A stretch of 64,000 nucleotides of DNA, from the NCBI GenBank assembly GCA_002786025.1, contig NHNW01000014.1, positions 124,001 to 188,000 of the forward strand. Reading direction: 5' to 3'. The translations under genes were made by a program, and so were the position numbers. The notes below the pieces were generated by a model. The model was not told the DNA's origin. It ran no database searches and saw only the letters and a program-made list of their open reading frames with translations. How positions within the stretch are numbered: the stretch's first letter is position 1; each line of letters begins with the position of its first letter. This document shows, piece by piece, positions 20,814-31,832 of this stretch. The stretch comes from Zasmidium citrigriseum. Lineage: Eukaryota > Ascomycota > Dothideomycetes > Mycosphaerellales > Mycosphaerellaceae.

Positions 20814-22605
20814 ATGTCGCTCGAACAAGAGAAGCAGCAAGATGTCTCAACATTGGAGAAGGTTGTGACCAATGAGGTCTCCAGTAAAGACTCAAGCCAT
20901 GGGGCACCGACAGAGAACAAGGTAACCGTGATCTCCTTGCTACGTGAGAACGTCCGGGCTAACGATCCACAGTTGACGTTCGGATTCTTCATGACGATGC
21001 TGGGATTGTCGATGGCCTTCATCGTTGCCGAAGTCACGCCTTTGTTCCTCGTTACATGCTTCACAGTCATCGCATACGATCTGGATGCTATCGATCAAGT
21101 CATCTGGGTGATTGTCGCGCCCTACATTGCAACAGGAGCCATCGCACCTTTCGTAGGCAGTCTCTCCGACTTGCTCGGCCGCAAGGGCATCATTCTCACC
21201 AGCTTGGCAATGGGGATCGTCTCATTCATCATGCTGGGCGCGGCTCCCAACTTCGCAGTCTTCCTGGTCGGCCAAGTCATCTCGGGCATGAGCATTGGTA
21301 TCCAGCTTCTGACGATCATTGCCGCTGCCTCTGAATTGGTCCCGGTTGCCAAAAGAGGAGCTACGATCGGATACATCGTGATCGGCTTCTTTCCATTCGC
21401 GGCAGCCTCGCTGTACGGACAGTTGATTGCCTCCGTCAACTGGCGCTGGATCTTCCTGTTGATTGGTATTTGGTCCGCTCTCTCCTTCATCGTGGTATTC
21501 ATCTGGTATCAGCCTCCGCCAATGGCTGCCTCCGCCGGTCTTTCCAAAATGGAAGTGCTCAAGCGGATCGACTACATTGGCTGCGCGCTCTCAATCCTCG
21601 GCGTTGTCCTGTTCCTGGTTGGCATCAATACTGGAGGCCAATTTAAGCCGTGGCGATCCGTGGAGGTCATCTGCCTGCTCGTTTTTGGAATCGTCACACT
21701 CATCGTGTTCGGGATTTACGAGAAATACTTCTGCAAGTACCCTATGTTCCCAGGGCGATTAATCCAGAACCGAAGGCACTTCATCGCCGTGTCTGTCCTC
21801 TGTCTGACCTCCGGTGTCAACTACGTTCCCCTCACAGTCTTCTGGACGATCCAAACGTACTCTGTCTATGGAGCCAGTTTCGCTCAAGCCGGTGTCTGGC
21901 TGCTGCCTCTGGGTTTCTGCATCGCGGGTGGTGCCATTCTCAGCGCCATCTTGATCACAGTCTTCAAGAAACACATCCAATGGGTGTTGTTGGCCTTTTG
22001 CATCATTCAAACAGTTGGTAAGCAATCTCGAAGGCCACGCATTTGAAGCAACACTCACACTGTTAGGTATCGCCTGCATGTCGCTCTTCGACCGCAACGA
22101 CATCAACACCGTCTGGGCGCCCATGATCTTTGGATTGATCGGTGTCGGAGCCGTGCTGCTCCCATCTCAAGTCGTCTTCTCGGTCATCTCTCCACCAGAC
22201 CTCATCGGCACCAGCGTCGCCCTATCGGTCGTTATTCGAATGATCGGGCAGGTAGTCGGGAAGTCCATGTTCTACAACATATTCAAGTCGCAACTCACGG
22301 AGAAAGCCCCTGCAATCATCGGAATACCAGCCATATCTGCTGGATTTTCGGATATCCCCAGAATCACGAAGCTGGTGACCACCATGACAGCTGGCCCGTT
22401 GTCACACTACCGCGCGTTGTTCCCGGAGATCGATTCGGCGCAGGAGATGAGTCTGATTGTCGAGGCCGGACAGCAGCTGTACGCAAAGGTCTACCCGTTG
22501 TTGTACCTGATATCGATTCCGTTCGGCGTCATTGCTTGTATCTCTTGTCTTGCGCTCTGGGGAATCGACAGGTACATGGATGGCGACGTTGTTGTGCACC
22601 TATAA
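20814..22605 (+). CDS. MFS exporter, TRI12/DHA2 type
   Basis: Exons 20814-22017 and 22067-22605 are joined over a 49-nt intron (GTAAGC to GTTAG) and give 580 residues. Translation most likely begins at the ATG at 20814 (MSLEQEKQQDVS). The MFS loop 2-3 motif appears as GSLSDLLGRKG, and the glycine-rich helix after it as GQVISGMSIGIQLLTIIAAASELVP. About 14 hydrophobic segments fit the DHA2/TRI12 branch. That branch contains trichothecene and siderophore-type efflux pumps and other metabolite exporters, so the cargo here is unknown. It converges on the isocitrate-lyase-like gene with 264 bp between stops. Its position at the edge of a metabolic gene block suggests export of the product or a toxic intermediate (inference). 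Confidence 0.85.
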
Positions 22606-22869
22606 GCAGAGGATATCGGCATCGACGTGCGGTGATTGACATTGTCATTAGTACTGAGCTGAAGAAATGTGATTTATGTATGTTCACGCACCTGCAGGCT
22701 CACAATTTCCTCTCATGTCAACCACACCACCGCCTCTCAACTAGAACGTGAAGTCAGTGGATCCACAGCAAGCCAGCCACATGGCACCTTGAGGAAGCGC
22801 TCGACTTAAGAATACTGAGTCAGTAAAAGGCTTGGAGATTTTGACTGCTCTCTTTGCGACAGGGCCTAT

Positions 22870-24713
22870 CTATTTCACAACGTCAGTGATCTCAAGGCCA
22901 GCAACGACATCAAAGAATGCATCTGCAAGGTAGTCTCCTCTCGCAGTCGGCCTGCCAAACTTATCCGTAGCCATCGAAGCAATCGAAGGCTTTGCCACAT
23001 CGCGCATGTAGCCCTCAATGCCTTCCTTCTTGAACTTCTCGGCGAACTCCTTCGCGTGCAGACTGAGACCCTGGGTGGCCCAAATAGGTTGCACCTGTGA
23101 GAGTGTTAATCACTTGAAATCTTTGGAATGAGATGAGGGTGCGCTCACCTGCCAGACACAGCCCAATTTGGCAATGTCTTGTGGGAAATCCTTGAACTCG
23201 TCCTCGGTGTAGCCTGCCTTGACGAAATCGTAGGCTCCGGTGTAGCCAAAGGCGAACAGGCGGTCAGGGAAGACCTTGCGGACTTCTGTGTGGAAGTCAT
23301 GCATATCTTTCTTGTCTAGAGTCGAAGTCAGTGACCGGTCTCGAGACTTATCTTGGATGAACATCTCTCAACATACTAGGCTTGTCTGTGAGGTTGTCAG
23401 CTTGATTCATGCAGAGGGCGGAATTCCACATACCTTGACGACTCCAAGTGACGTCTCCCAGCGAAGCGGCGAGAATAGCACGGTCGATAACCTGCTTTGT
23501 GCACCACTGCCACATGTACTGACCAAGTGGAAGTCGAGGAACTTCCCAATCAAAGTAGACTTCCTTGCCGCCCAAGCACCTCTTCGCAATTGCTCGACGC
23601 TCGCGTAGACTCACGACTTTGCCAGCGACTTCCTTCAAATAGGATGCATACTGTTCCTTCGTGGATGATGCGGCATCGACGGCATCGTCAAACGTCATCA
23701 GGCTAGCTTTGGACTTGAACTCAGCCTTGACAGACAAGTAGTCTTTGCCTTCAGCCTTGCCCTTCTCCAGAGCTTCGACAAAGCTTTCAACATCGGGGTT
23801 CGTAACTCCAAGCACGTAGGGATGGTCCCTGGGGTCCACTACGCTGGTGATGAACTCTGCATGATCACTGTCGCAGCGGCACAGCAGCATGGTGTCGACT
23901 CCCAAGATGTCGAAAGTCATTCGAGCGGTCGTGAGGCGATTGAGGTACTCTGATGTCGGTACAATCGTTCGTCCCTCTCCATTGGTGAACTTCTTCAATC
24001 CCAACGCCAAATCGTCAATATGGATCATGGCAACACCGGCTTCGACAAAGGACCGGACCATCTTCATGCAGCCAGTCAAAGTGCCAAAGCCCATGTCTGC
24101 GTCTGCGATGATGGGAGTCAAGTAGTCAATGCACTCAAGGTTAGCTCGGTCAGCCTCAGAGTATCGGAGACGCATATGAGTCTGTCGTTGGTCATGCCAG
24201 AGCTGAGTGTTGAAGATGCGCTTGACGACCGAGGGGACCAAGTCAGCAGGGTAATCGGCATGGTCAGCTCCAGGCCAAGCAGCTTGAGAGAGACCGCACA
24301 GTGCACCAGAGACGTAAACCGTCTGCACTGCGTATAATTAGCATCTCTAGCAGGCTCCTAGAATTTGAATTTGCTAACAATGCTTCGCCATTTCTTTGAC
24401 AATCAGGGGCTCCGTGGTCCCAAAAGTGAGCTCGTAAGACCCATTCTTGTTGTGCTCGTTCAAAAGCTTCCACAGCTTACGGCCTTGGGCGCTGGACGGG
24501 TAGTCGATTTTGAATCCGACATTGCGTAGAGCAGCGATGGATTTAGCAGAGTACGGCCTTGAGACGTCAGCGATGGTTACTTGACCGAAGACTGGGGTTT
24601 CTCGCATACCTTTTGATGTGCTTCTGGCGATCTGATTGCCACCATTCCTCGATGGCTTTGATCTCGGCCTCTACAGCGGCGGATTCGTCGGAAGTGTTCG
24701 TCCACTTCTGCAT
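22870..24713 (-). CDS. isocitrate-lyase-fold protein lacking the catalytic motif
   Basis: Exons: 24713-24610, 24557-24379, 24327-23434, 23385-23377 (9 nt), 23315-23149, 23094-22870, giving 525 residues, close to fungal Icl1/Icl2. The start (EIKAIEEWWQSDRQKHIKRPYSAKS) aligns with ICL N-termini. The fold is clear: YVSGALC, ADADMGFG with the metal-binding Asp, IHIDDL, DVRDHxxxxG-like DPRDHPYVLG. The ICL signature KKCGH reads KKFTN (206-210), so the nucleophilic Cys and its His are gone. The succinate/glyoxylate site NLSPSFNW reads GYTGAYDF. Normal lyase activity is therefore unlikely. It may act on another substrate, or be non-catalytic. No mitochondrial presequence or clear peroxisomal SKL-type terminus is seen (ends DVVK). 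Divergent from the aminotransferase gene. Confidence 0.82.
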
Positions 24714-25261
24714 ATTGGAAATAAGTGATTCTGGTTAGTGATGCCGTGAAGCTTTCGCAATAAAACTGAGAAGCATCGAAAAGACTCAGGACCAAGGCCT
24801 GGCATTTCCAGATTTCTATGTCGGCCTTCTCAGCCTCGCCGCCGGCGAAGATCGCCTGGAGCACACCAGGCCATCATTCCCATCTCCACTCCATTCTCGA
24901 GCGACTGGGTCGTCCTTGGCCGGGCCTCTCATGTGAGATGTTGATGGCAGAGGAGGTGAAGTGGAGAGAGATGGCAGGGAAGTCGACGCGCCAAGACACG
25001 TTGGCCGCGGCGCGACTGAAAACAACGCGTCTCGGAGCGCCACCTCTTCCTTTCCCTATCATCATGCATCTTCGTTGCCGGCTATCAATTCCATCGATCA
25101 GACAGCCGATAGCTCGCCTCTTGGCCGTTCCTGAGCCTGAGTGCACACCACGGCCCGGCGACAGACCAGCGCCGGAGGCTGCTAGGCGCGAGAAAACATG
25201 AAGTGAAGCAAGCGAGCAAACATCGTAGGTAAACCCTTCCACCATACTGAACTCCGTCACC
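24714..25261. promoter_or_regulatory. shared upstream region, ICL-like / aminotransferase
   Basis: 548 bp separate two divergent ATGs, so the two genes may share control elements. The frames present across the region have no protein character. I could not identify a specific factor site. Confidence 0.4.
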
Positions 25262-26680
25262 ATGTCGTCTCTCAGCTCAGCTCTGGCTTCTACTCGCAAC
25301 GGCGATAAACCACTGTTGAATCTGCAGCTCGGCTGGCCCAGCCCAAGACTGTGTGGACGGCAGGGACTTCTCAATGGCGCTCTTGGTGTTCTCGACGAGG
25401 GCGCCAATATGGCCCCTATCCTACTTTACGGCCCAGGCAAAGGGCATCCACCGCTATGTGACAGTCTTGCAGAGTGGTTGACGCAGGTCTACAAGCCTTC
25501 AGCTGGTCCGACAGACGCATCTCGGACGTGCATCACCAATGGCGCCTCGGGAAGCCTGGCCAACATCATGCTGAAGTTCTCCGATCCTACATACACGAGA
25601 AGAGTGTTTATGGTCGAGCCGACTTACTTTCTTGCGTGTCCAATTTTCGAGGATATCGGATTTCACGGCAAACTGCATGGCGTCCCGGAGAATGGAGCGG
25701 ACTGCATCGATATTGACTTCCTTCGTAAGGAGCTGGAAAAGGCAGATGCTGAGACATGGCCAGCAGAGCCTTTGCAGAAGTCTGCTCCCAAGTACGAGCA
25801 CATCTACAAATATGTACTCTACTGTACTTGCACCTACTCGAATCCCAGCGCGAAGACCATGCCAGTCCACATCCGAGAAAGCTTGGTCAAACTTGCCCGC
25901 GAATTCGACATTCTCCTGGTCTCCGACGACGTTTATGACTTCCTTGGATGGGCCACGAATGCGCATGATAGCAGTGCGGTAGAGCCGCCGCCACGTCTCG
26001 TCGATATTGATCGATCACTGCCCGGAACCAGTGCGTACGGAAATGCTGTCAGCAATGGGTCCTTTGCGAAGATCATCGGACCTGGCATCAGAGTTGGCTG
26101 GGTGGAAGGCACACCAGCCTTTGTCTCCCATCTTGGTCTTGTCGGATCTTCCAGCTCTGGAGGAGCACCTAGTCATTTCGCCTCTACACTCGTAGACCGC
26201 ATGCTGCGAAGCAACGACCTACAGCAGCTAATCTCGGATGTCTTGATACCCGTATATCGCAGTCGGTCTTCAGTCCTCATGTCGGCTATCGAGCGAGAGC
26301 TGATTCCAATGGGCTACACCGTCGAATCGACGGGTCCAAGACCTGGAACTGCTGGTGGCTACTTCACTTATATAAGAACTCCAGCCTTCTTCGCCAAAAA
26401 TGGCGTCTTTGCAAAAACATTGGCCGGGATCGCACTTAGAGACTACAGTTTGCGGATCGCATTCGGCCACATGTTTGTCGTTGCGGGCGATGAGGGTAGC
26501 AGTCAGCGTGCAGAGACTTCTGACGGGTTCGGACACTGCTTCAGACTTAGCTGGGCATGGCTCGAATCCGAGCAGATAGAGGAAGCAATCGCGCGGTTGG
26601 CCGAATGCACAGCACACACTCGCCGCAGGATCGAGCAAGGCGAAGACGTGAGCAAGGGAGTGGTGATAGGCATTCGATAA
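25262..26680 (+). CDS. PLP-dependent class I/II aminotransferase
   Basis: Single exon, 472 residues, with ATG in CACCATGTC context. The fold-type I pattern is readable: substrate-side NLQLGWPSP near the start, YGPGKGHPPL, cofactor ring-stacking region TNGASGSLANIMLKF, then VEPTYF, YCTCTYSNPSAKTMP (the NP of the family), VSDDVYDFLGW with the PLP-N1 Asp, and the Schiff-base lysine in GSFAKIIGPGIRVGW (Lys270). The Arg near the C-terminus that binds the substrate carboxylate is probably in FRLSWAW. It resembles the 2-aminoadipate/valine-pyruvate group of fungal aminotransferases, but exact donor and acceptor are unknown. It probably supplies or removes an amino group for the neighbouring pathway. 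Confidence 0.85.
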   Translation: MSSLSSALASTRNGDKPLLNLQLGWPSPRLCGRQGLLNGALGVLDEGANMAPILLYGPGKGHPPLCDSLAEWLTQVYKPSAGPTDASRTCITNGASGSLANIMLKFSDPTYTRRVFMVEPTYFLACPIFEDIGFHGKLHGVPENGADCIDIDFLRKELEKADAETWPAEPLQKSAPKYEHIYKYVLYCTCTYSNPSAKTMPVHIRESLVKLAREFDILLVSDDVYDFLGWATNAHDSSAVEPPPRLVDIDRSLPGTSAYGNAVSNGSFAKIIGPGIRVGWVEGTPAFVSHLGLVGSSSSGGAPSHFASTLVDRMLRSNDLQQLISDVLIPVYRSRSSVLMSAIERELIPMGYTVESTGPRPGTAGGYFTYIRTPAFFAKNGVFAKTLAGIALRDYSLRIAFGHMFVVAGDEGSSQRAETSDGFGHCFRLSWAWLESEQIEEAIARLAECTAHTRRRIEQGEDVSKGVVIGIR

Positions 26681-26993
26681 AGATGCTGCATCTCGGAATC
26701 CCACAATCAGGCGCTCAAAGGTTGGATATCAGGTTCAAGAGAGGACTTGCCCGTGGGTCAACGAAGATCGGCAATCATCTCCACTCCGCAGGCATCCTCA
26801 TCTAGGCGAGGCTTCGAGTGCTTCGTATCTCCCATGATATTGGCAAGTATCTTGGATCCGCTGATACACTCCCGCTGCCTTCTTGGCTCTGTTGACATCA
26901 GGAGATGTAGATATCAGCAAGACCTAGTTACAGCATTCCTGCTTCCTCGCCGCGGCAGTCAAACGCTTCTCCTTCTACTTCCCAACCCCAACC
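26681..26993. promoter_or_regulatory. short tandem intergenic region
   Basis: 313 bp between aminotransferase stop and transporter start, containing 3' UTR and promoter. Nothing else seen. Confidence 0.35.
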
Positions 26994-28714
26994 ATGGGCA
27001 GCATCGAGCCCTCGGACAAGCTTCAGCCCGCAGGCATAAAAGAGCCCTCGGTCGTAATCGATGTAGAGAACGACAAGAAGCCAGATAATTCAAACAGAGC
27101 CTACGACATTGGCGCCGCCTACAGCGGGTACTTCGAACAAAATGAGTCCTACACTGCCGAAGAGGCCAGACGGCTTCGATGGAAGCTCGACCTTCGCCTG
27201 GTTCCTATACTCGGTTTCAACATCATTCTCGCGGCCACCGATAAGGCATGTACCTCCACCGGCGCCCTCTACGGCATGAGAGAAGATACACATTCCACTG
27301 GTAATAGATACTCTTGGGTTGGAAGTGCGTTCTACTTTGGATATTTGCTGTGGTCTCTGCCGGCTGGAACTCTGCTCCAGAAGCTTCCCATCGCCAAGTT
27401 CATTTCGATCATGTTCTTTGGCTTTGGTGTCGTCCTCATTGCTACAGCTTGGGTGCGGAGCTTTCCACTGTTTATCTTCCTCCGTGTCTTGCTGGGCGCC
27501 ATGGAAGCTCCCATCATTCCTGGAGGCTATCTGATCCTCAGCATGTGGTTCACACGTCAGGAACAGTCCCTAAGGACAGGCTTCATGTATACGAACTGGT
27601 CGACCATTCTCCTCATCGGGCCCATTGGGTACGGCGTTGGAAGCATCGCGGGCGGCCATCAATGGCGCTGGTGGTTCATCATTCTTGGGGCCATCTCCAT
27701 CGCCTGGGCTTGCGTTATTGGTCTCTTCCTCCCCGATAACGTCGTTCGTGCCAAGTTCATCGGCGAACGAGAGAAGGCCATAGCCGTGGAGCGAGTTCGT
27801 GGCGATCAGCTTGGTATGGAGAACAAGACGTTTAAAAGAGAGCAGGCCGTTGAAGCCCTGCTCGATCCCAAGACTTGGCTCATGTTCTTCTTCAACATCT
27901 TTGTGAGCATTCCAAATGGCGGCTTGACGAGTAAGACCCCTATTGCCATGAAGTTTACACGATGCTGACGTTGTTGCTGTAGACTTTCAAGCACTCATCA
28001 TCAAAGGCCTTGGGTTCAGCTCTCGCAAAGCAGTCTTGCTGGGCATGCCAGAAGGCGTCGTTGGTACCATATCAACCTACAGCTGCAGTCTTGCCGTGTG
28101 GTGGCTCACGAAGCGCTGGCCTAACGTCCAATCTCGCGTCGCCGTCATCGTCGGTGGCGAGCTCATCGGCATGATAGCGTCTATCTTCCTGTATACTCTC
28201 CCACTCACCGAGGTTGGCGGTCGACTGGCTTGTCTATGGCTTGCAAAATTCTTCTTGGGGCCATACATCATCAGCTTGTCACTCAACGCGGGAAACATCT
28301 CCGGTCACACCAAAAAGATCACAGTGCAGGCGCTCATCTTCATCGCCTATTGTGGTGAGTAGATCTATTACAAAATTGGCACGACCAGACTACTGACCCC
28401 AAGCAGCGTCGAACATCATCGCTCCACAATTCTTCATCGACTCACAAGCACCGTTATATCCACTGGGCATGGGAGCAATTCTTGGAGCTTATGTCCTAGC
28501 TATCATCACAATCATACTCTACGCCCTCTACTGCTTTTACGAGAACCGTAGACGGGACAAGATCGACAGCACGAGAGGCGAGAGAGTCCACATGGATACC
28601 GATTTCAAAGATATGACGGATGGAGAGAACATTCATTTCAGGTAAGCTAGAGCATTTGCAGACGAAGTTTTGCAGAAGTTGTTTGACTAACACATCTGCA
28701 GGTATGTCTGGTGA
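26994..28714 (+). CDS. MFS transporter of the Dal5/anion:cation symporter family
   Basis: Exons 26994-27930, 27983-28354, 28407-28641 and 28702-28714 give 518 residues. All three introns (52-60 nt) have GT...AG ends and consistent phase. The last exon encodes only four residues and the stop, completing the typical family ending FRYVW. Family marks include LRWKLDLRLVPIL before helix 1, LQKLPIAKFIS in loop 2-3, FLRVLLGAMEAPIIPGG, SMWFTRQEQSLRTGFMYT and the NxxGHTKK stretch near helix 11. Dal5-type carriers import organic anions such as allantoate, vitamins and small carboxylates together with protons. With the amidase next door, an imported amide or ureido acid is a fair guess, but only a guess. 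Confidence 0.87.
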
Positions 28715-28980
28715 GCCAGGCAAGAAGTTGCGTGAATGTAACGACGTTATGCTACCCGCGCCCTTCGATGAACTTAATGATCCATGTTATGTACATTCGC
28801 ATTCGCGACCAGGAAGCTCGAAGCCAAGTCTGTCGTGCGACTACCTCTAGGCCGTAAGCACGTACTACTGTTACATTTGCGATGTCCATGCTGAATACAT
28901 CACTGCCTTCCTCTGCTGCCTCAGAACACTGAAACCCCAGCACTCTCTTGTCATCATTTTACAGTTGACCTACTGACAAC

Positions 28981-29937
28981 ATGTCCGACATCACAATCGC
29001 TTCGGTACAATTTGAGAATTTCTCGGGGGACAAGGCACAAAACCTGAAGACCATTCGACGCTTTACCGCTCAGGCAGCCCAGCGTGGTGCGAAAGTCGTC
29101 GCTTTCCACGAGTGCTCCATCACAGGCTACACCTTCGCCCAGCGTCTAGCCCGAGATGAACTACAAGACATTGCGGAGACCGTACCAGATGGCAGCAGCT
29201 GCAACGAACTGATCTCCATCGCGGGCAAGCACAACGTCACAGTCCTCGCCGGCCTCTTCGAGATCGACAGCGAAGACAACATCTACAACACCTACATCTG
29301 CGTCGACAGCACGGGTCTCATTGCCAAGTTCCGAAAGCTTCACCCTTTCATCAGCAAATACCTCAGCCCAGGCAACGAGTACGTCGTCTTTGATCTGTAC
29401 GGCTGGAAATGCGGCATTTTGATCTGCTACGACAACAACGTTGTCGAGAACGTTCGTGCAACAGCTCTACTTGGCGCGGAGATTATCTTCGCACCACACG
29501 TCACCATGTGCACGCCTTCAACTCGCCCAGGAGCCGGCTTTGTCGATCCAAAGTTGTGGGAGAACCGTCATCGCGATTCCACAAGGCTCCGGGCCGAATT
29601 CGACGGGCTAAAAGGTAGAGCATGGCTGATGAAGTGGCTACCATCCAGGGCCTGGGACAATGGGGTGTATGTTGTCTTCAGCAATCCGATTGGCATGGAT
29701 GACGATCAGTTGAAGAATGGGTGTTCGATGATCTTGGATCCTTTTGGAGATGTGGTGAGCGAGTGTCGGGAGCTTGGGGAGGGAATGGCTATGGCGACTT
29801 GTTCCAAGGTGAAATTGATGGATGCGGGTGCGACAAGGTATCGGCAGGCGAGGAGGCCAGAGTTGTATAGGGAGATTCTGGGACAGGAGCATCAGTCCCG
29901 GCACACTGTTGCTTGGCTTGGCTCGAAAGATGCGTAA
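28981..29937 (+). CDS. carbon-nitrogen hydrolase (nitrilase superfamily amidase)
   Basis: Single exon, 318 residues. The Glu-Lys-Cys triad is intact: Glu44 in AFHECSITGY, Lys119 in FRKLHPF, Cys149 in LICYDNNV. Length and the ICYD context fit amidases/N-carbamoyl amino-acid or carbamoylputrescine hydrolases rather than true nitrilases. The enzyme would hydrolyse a C-N bond of a linear amide or ureido compound, releasing ammonia, or CO2 plus ammonia in the carbamoyl case. The substrate is not predictable. It lies 266 bp behind the Dal5-type transporter on the same strand, an arrangement seen when uptake and first hydrolysis are paired. It is cytosolic, with no signal peptide. Confidence 0.87.
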   Translation: MSDITIASVQFENFSGDKAQNLKTIRRFTAQAAQRGAKVVAFHECSITGYTFAQRLARDELQDIAETVPDGSSCNELISIAGKHNVTVLAGLFEIDSEDNIYNTYICVDSTGLIAKFRKLHPFISKYLSPGNEYVVFDLYGWKCGILICYDNNVVENVRATALLGAEIIFAPHVTMCTPSTRPGAGFVDPKLWENRHRDSTRLRAEFDGLKGRAWLMKWLPSRAWDNGVYVVFSNPIGMDDDQLKNGCSMILDPFGDVVSECRELGEGMAMATCSKVKLMDAGATRYRQARRPELYREILGQEHQSRHTVAWLGSKDA

Positions 29938-30212
29938 GAGCCAGGGCAAAAGATTGAATCGGTGAATGGGGATTCAAAATCTGATCGTCTGGGTAGAGCG
30001 CTCTAACTGACATACTCTTCGCCATGGAATAGAGCCGACTCACGCTAATCAAGCTTGTGACGTAATTTTGAGGCAATCACAAGATCGCATGTGAATGATC
30101 GCTAGCGTGCGCACGGATCCGCAAGCTGCTAGCGCCGCCTCAAAACACTCGTCGGCTTTTCAACCTCCATCCGCAACGTCAAGCTCGTCTCACCTCGACG
30201 ACAACCACCAAT

Positions 30213-30929
30213 ATGGACGCCGAGGTCGAGGCCAACAACGACGAGTCGCCATCATTGCGCTCTCTTCTCGAGACGCTCCCACAAGAGCTCTACGACGAGA
30301 TCTACGACCTCACCTTCACCGCCCAACCCGGCATCCGCTACGTCAACAAGCCTCCAGCAGGTGCCTCTCTGGAAGGCTGCAAGTTCCGCCCACTCTACCT
30401 CGGCCTCGATTCTGTCAACCTGCTCCATGTCGATCGCCAAAGCCGGGCTAAGTTCGCTCGCTCCTACTACGGAGAGGGAGCTGTCTTCATCTGCGACCAC
30501 GTTGACGAAGTCAGCATGCGCTCCGCGTCCTGGATGCCATGGCTTCAATCCATCGACCCGAAACACTTGGAGTTGCTAAACGACGTCCGCTGCGTTCTCG
30601 CCCCGTGTACAGTGATAGGACAGGAATCACTCCGTCGCTGGGAACTGCGCAACAGTGGAATCTTGCAAGACCCTGTCGTCATGGGCTTTGGACAAAGCGT
30701 TATCGCCAATATCAAGACTGGTGAAGAGGATACTGTAGGTCAACCGGGTCATTGAATTTGTTCATTTTGCTAACAGGCATCCAAGTTGACCTCAGATCTT
30801 GTCGACTTCCAGTCCTACAGCGTGTATGGACTTCCTAAGAAGACAGTGGGTATGTACGTGTGTGGCTACATGTGTAGCCCTTCTCGCAGCTCTCGACGCC
30901 GGATTGCATTGCAGCGCAACCTCCCATGA
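30213..30929 (+). CDS. fungal F-box-like / 2EXR-like protein of unknown role
   Basis: Exons 30213-30734 and 30777-30929 are joined in phase over a 42-nt intron (GTAGGT, GCTAACAG), giving 224 residues. A motif LETLPQELYDEIYDLTF near residues 20-36 resembles the entry helix of fungal F-box-like domains. LGLDSVNLLHVDRQSRAKFARSYYGEGAVFIC matches the pattern of the large family of short fungal proteins with a hydrophobic residue-paired core and a reused exon-like repeat. After about residue 200 the reading is uncertain, because a second GTATGT lies at 30849 but would give a 28-nt intron, which is too short. No function is known. Confidence 0.6.
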
Positions 30930-31328
30930 GACGAGTCCAAGATACCCCTTGAAGAATGAAAGAGGTTGCTTCTGAAGATGGATCAGGTGCACATGACTGG
31001 AAGATTGCGAGGTACAACAGTTTCCAAGACCTGCTACAGTGGAAACGAGCTTTAGTACGATCAACAGTCAGGTTTCAATCAACACCTCACAACACTGATT
31101 TTGAAGCTTTCAGAGCATATAATGTTCATCCTCTATGACCACATTCTGCCACCTCCTTGAACTTCAGGTCGCCAGTCTCCGTAGATCGGACTCGGGATGA
31201 AAGAAATTCATGGGTCAATCTTCAACGCTCGATTTCGAGTCGGGCTCTGCAGTCCGAGGCATATTGCATCGTCAGCGAACCAATGTATCCCTTCAAGTAG
31301 ACTGGAAGGATCACCAATTCAGACCCTC
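30930..31328. other. convergent intergenic region, no gene seen
   Basis: Lies between convergent 3' ends. A/T-richer than its neighbours, with no supported coding frame. Confidence 0.35.
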
Positions 31329-31832
31329 TCAAAACCCATTCGACCCCTGCATATGCATCCCATCCTTCACAATCCACTTCTCACCCCTCCTATCCCTCAT
31401 CCACCTCAAAACACAAAGCCCACCCTCCCCATTCCTCCCCACCGGCAGCCCGTCCGTCCTAAACAGCACCATCACATCCGCCAAGATAAACTTCTCATCA
31501 ACATACACCAAAACCTCGTCCACGACAATCTTGAACTGCGGGAAGTTCTTCAACAGAACATAGTGGCTTGCCATGACGTCCGCCAGCCCCCTTCGAAGCC
31601 CGTCACATTTTGGCAAGCCGTTAATTTCGAGGATGCTTTCGTCGAGGAGTTTGTCGGAGACGTCGGTGTGGTGGATTTCTTGGAAGATGGGGTTGGTGTA
31701 GTCGTGGTGGTTGAGGGCGTCGAAGAATTGGTTGGAAAGGGATTCTAGCTGGTTCTTGTCTTTTAGGCTGCGAGAGGATCTGTATTCGCTTATCGGTTTG
31801 AGGCCGTAGAGGAATGGTCGTGCATTCGCCAT
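31329..31832 (-). CDS. NTF2/SnoaL-like small protein
   Basis: Single exon, 167 residues, ATG at 31832. The pattern fits the cone-shaped NTF2-like fold: N-terminal helices ESLSNQFFDALNHHDYT, a helical HYVLLKNFPQFKI and then four beta strands (VVDEVLVYVDEKFILADVMVLF, CVLRWMRDR, WIVKDGMHMQ). Members include polyketide cyclases, dehydratases and simple ligand-binding proteins. Candidate polar residues are buried in FILADVMV but no catalytic pair is obvious. It follows the AtuA-like gene on the same strand by 205 bp, so it could serve the same pathway. Function is inferred only at fold level. Confidence 0.6.
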   Translation of the reverse strand: MANARPFLYGLKPISEYRSSRSLKDKNQLESLSNQFFDALNHHDYTNPIFQEIHHTDVSDKLLDESILEINGLPKCDGLRRGLADVMASHYVLLKNFPQFKIVVDEVLVYVDEKFILADVMVLFRTDGLPVGRNGEGGLCVLRWMRDRRGEKWIVKDGMHMQGSNGF

